DNA of 64,000 nt. Origin: Archangium lansingense (GTDB lineage: Bacteria > Myxococcota > Myxococcia > Myxococcales > Myxococcaceae). Numbering within the stretch: position 1 is the first letter of the stretch; each line of letters opens with the position of its first letter. Location of the stretch: the NCBI RefSeq assembly GCF_026626635.1, contig NZ_JAPNKA010000001.1:9470501-9534500 (forward strand). The letters are read 5' to 3'. This document shows, in pieces, positions 63,530 to 64,000 of the stretch. The notes beneath the pieces were generated by a model. That model worked only from the letters and a program-made list of their open reading frames with translations, ran no database searches and was not told the origin of the DNA. A program made the translations under genes and the position numbers.

Positions 63530-64000
63530 TCACTGGCAGAGGCGACGAAGCCAGCGGCCCATGTTCCGGGTGTCCAGCAGCGAGGTGAGGCCGAGTTTCT
63601 CCTCGGGGAAGTAGGGCTCGAGGAGACGGGCCAGGACTCTGTAGGGGGGCAGGTAGAGCTCGTCGCGGGTGTCGAGGGGGTCAGGCCACTCGCCCAAGGT
63701 GAGCAGCAGGCGCTCCCCCTCCAGGGGCTGGAAGGAAACCTCGGGAAAGGGAAGCTCTCCGCGCAGCCCCTCGAGTCCGCCGAGCTGGCCAAGCAGGGGC
63801 TGGCCGAGGAAGGTGAGCCAATAAGCGCCGCGAGCGCCGGTGCCGATGCACCGGCTGGTGATTTGAACGTGGTAGAGGTCCAGCCCCAGGTAGCGCTCGA
63901 GCAGAGGGAGCAACTTCATGCGGTGCGGGTACCAGCGCCCGCTGGGGGAGACGAGGGCAAAGCTGGCGTAGCCGAAGCTGAAGGGGAGCTCACGGGACAG
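63530..64000 (-). CDS. DUF3396 (type VI immunity-like) protein, N-terminus beyond window
   Basis: The frame enters at the right edge without a stop and ends at TGA 63530, giving the last 156 residues. Visible segments (ELPFSFGYASFALVSPSG, HRMKLLPLLERYLGLDL, GTGARGAYWLTFLGQPLLGQLGG, GERLLLTLGEWPDPLDTRD, LTSLLDTRNMGRWLRRLCQ) match the C-terminal half of DUF3396 proteins. DUF3396 members are frequent in myxobacteria and are annotated as type VI immunity proteins; the toxin partner would lie outside the window. An internal ATG at 63919 is not the start. Confidence 0.8.
   Translation of the reverse strand: MSRELPFSFGYASFALVSPSGRWYPHRMKLLPLLERYLGLDLYHVQITSRCIGTGARGAYWLTFLGQPLLGQLGGLEGLRGELPFPEVSFQPLEGERLLLTLGEWPDPLDTRDELYLPPYRVLARLLEPYFPEEKLGLTSLLDTRNMGRWLRRLCQ

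Overview
The window is high-GC DNA from a fruiting myxobacterium (Myxococcota). The clearest evidence is a complete mrpA-mrpB-mrpC developmental locus, whose CRP/FNR product matches Myxococcus MrpC in length and near-identical motifs. A SitA6/SitI6 outer-membrane-exchange toxin pair, a DUF2169/DUF4150 type VI effector operon, abundant Ser/Thr kinases and hybrid histidine kinases, and a retron RT of the kind first found in Myxococcus and Stigmatella agree with this. A relative within Cystobacterineae (Archangium/Cystobacter/Stigmatella-like) is my inference. No rRNA, tRNA, CRISPR array or insertion sequence was recognised.

Layout. 1-9.2 kb: a kinase/cyclase/AAA+ fusion cut by the left edge, a membrane-anchored unknown, a SUI1-like translation factor, the SitA6/SitI6 toxin-immunity pair, a membrane protein, truA beside a Ser/Thr kinase, and a small coiled-coil protein. 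9.5-17.2 kb: a large PAS-GAF-HK-REC-PAS-HK-REC hybrid kinase, an overlapping amidohydrolase/methyltransferase pair and an AlgI-type MBOAT. 17.2-23.2 kb: a type VI effector island (TIGR02270 HEAT protein, DUF2169 adaptor, ketosynthase-fold protein, DUF4150 toxin with a deaminase-like tail, two SMI1/KNR4 immunity paralogues). 23.3-28.0 kb: an alkyltransferase-like protein, a retron (structured msr-msd RNA, RT, overlapping TIGR02996/LRR gene), and a TetR-SDR divergent pair with a clear operator. 28-34.9 kb: a GLAFN-repeat lipoprotein, a HEAT-repeat/aldo-keto-reductase fusion, an SDR, a LysR regulator and a decarboxylase remnant.

35-47.8 kb: two overlapping MFS-like/spermidine-synthase proteins, a substrate-binding lipoprotein translationally coupled to a membrane histidine kinase, then an SGNH hydrolase, a polytopic protein and a YfhO-like protein that may modify surface glycans. 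47.8-54 kb: an Flp-like pilin, mrpA, mrpB, a regulatory region with sigma-54 and regulator sites, mrpC and a membrane MutS-like ATPase. 54-64 kb: a caspase-fold candidate, an RND remnant, fadA/fadB beta-oxidation genes, an M1 aminopeptidase, an eroded GNAT/TPR junction, a collagen-like secreted protein and a DUF3396 gene cut by the right edge.

The most system-like finding is the retron. A 13-bp perfect inverted repeat, extendable to 19 RNA pairs, encloses a short msr-msd just upstream of an RT carrying NAXXH, YADD and VTG motifs. The RT overlaps the downstream TIGR02996/leucine-rich-repeat gene by 4 bp, making that gene a candidate retron effector. A dispersed GC-rich palindromic repeat occurs four times in the window and has entered two coding sequences.
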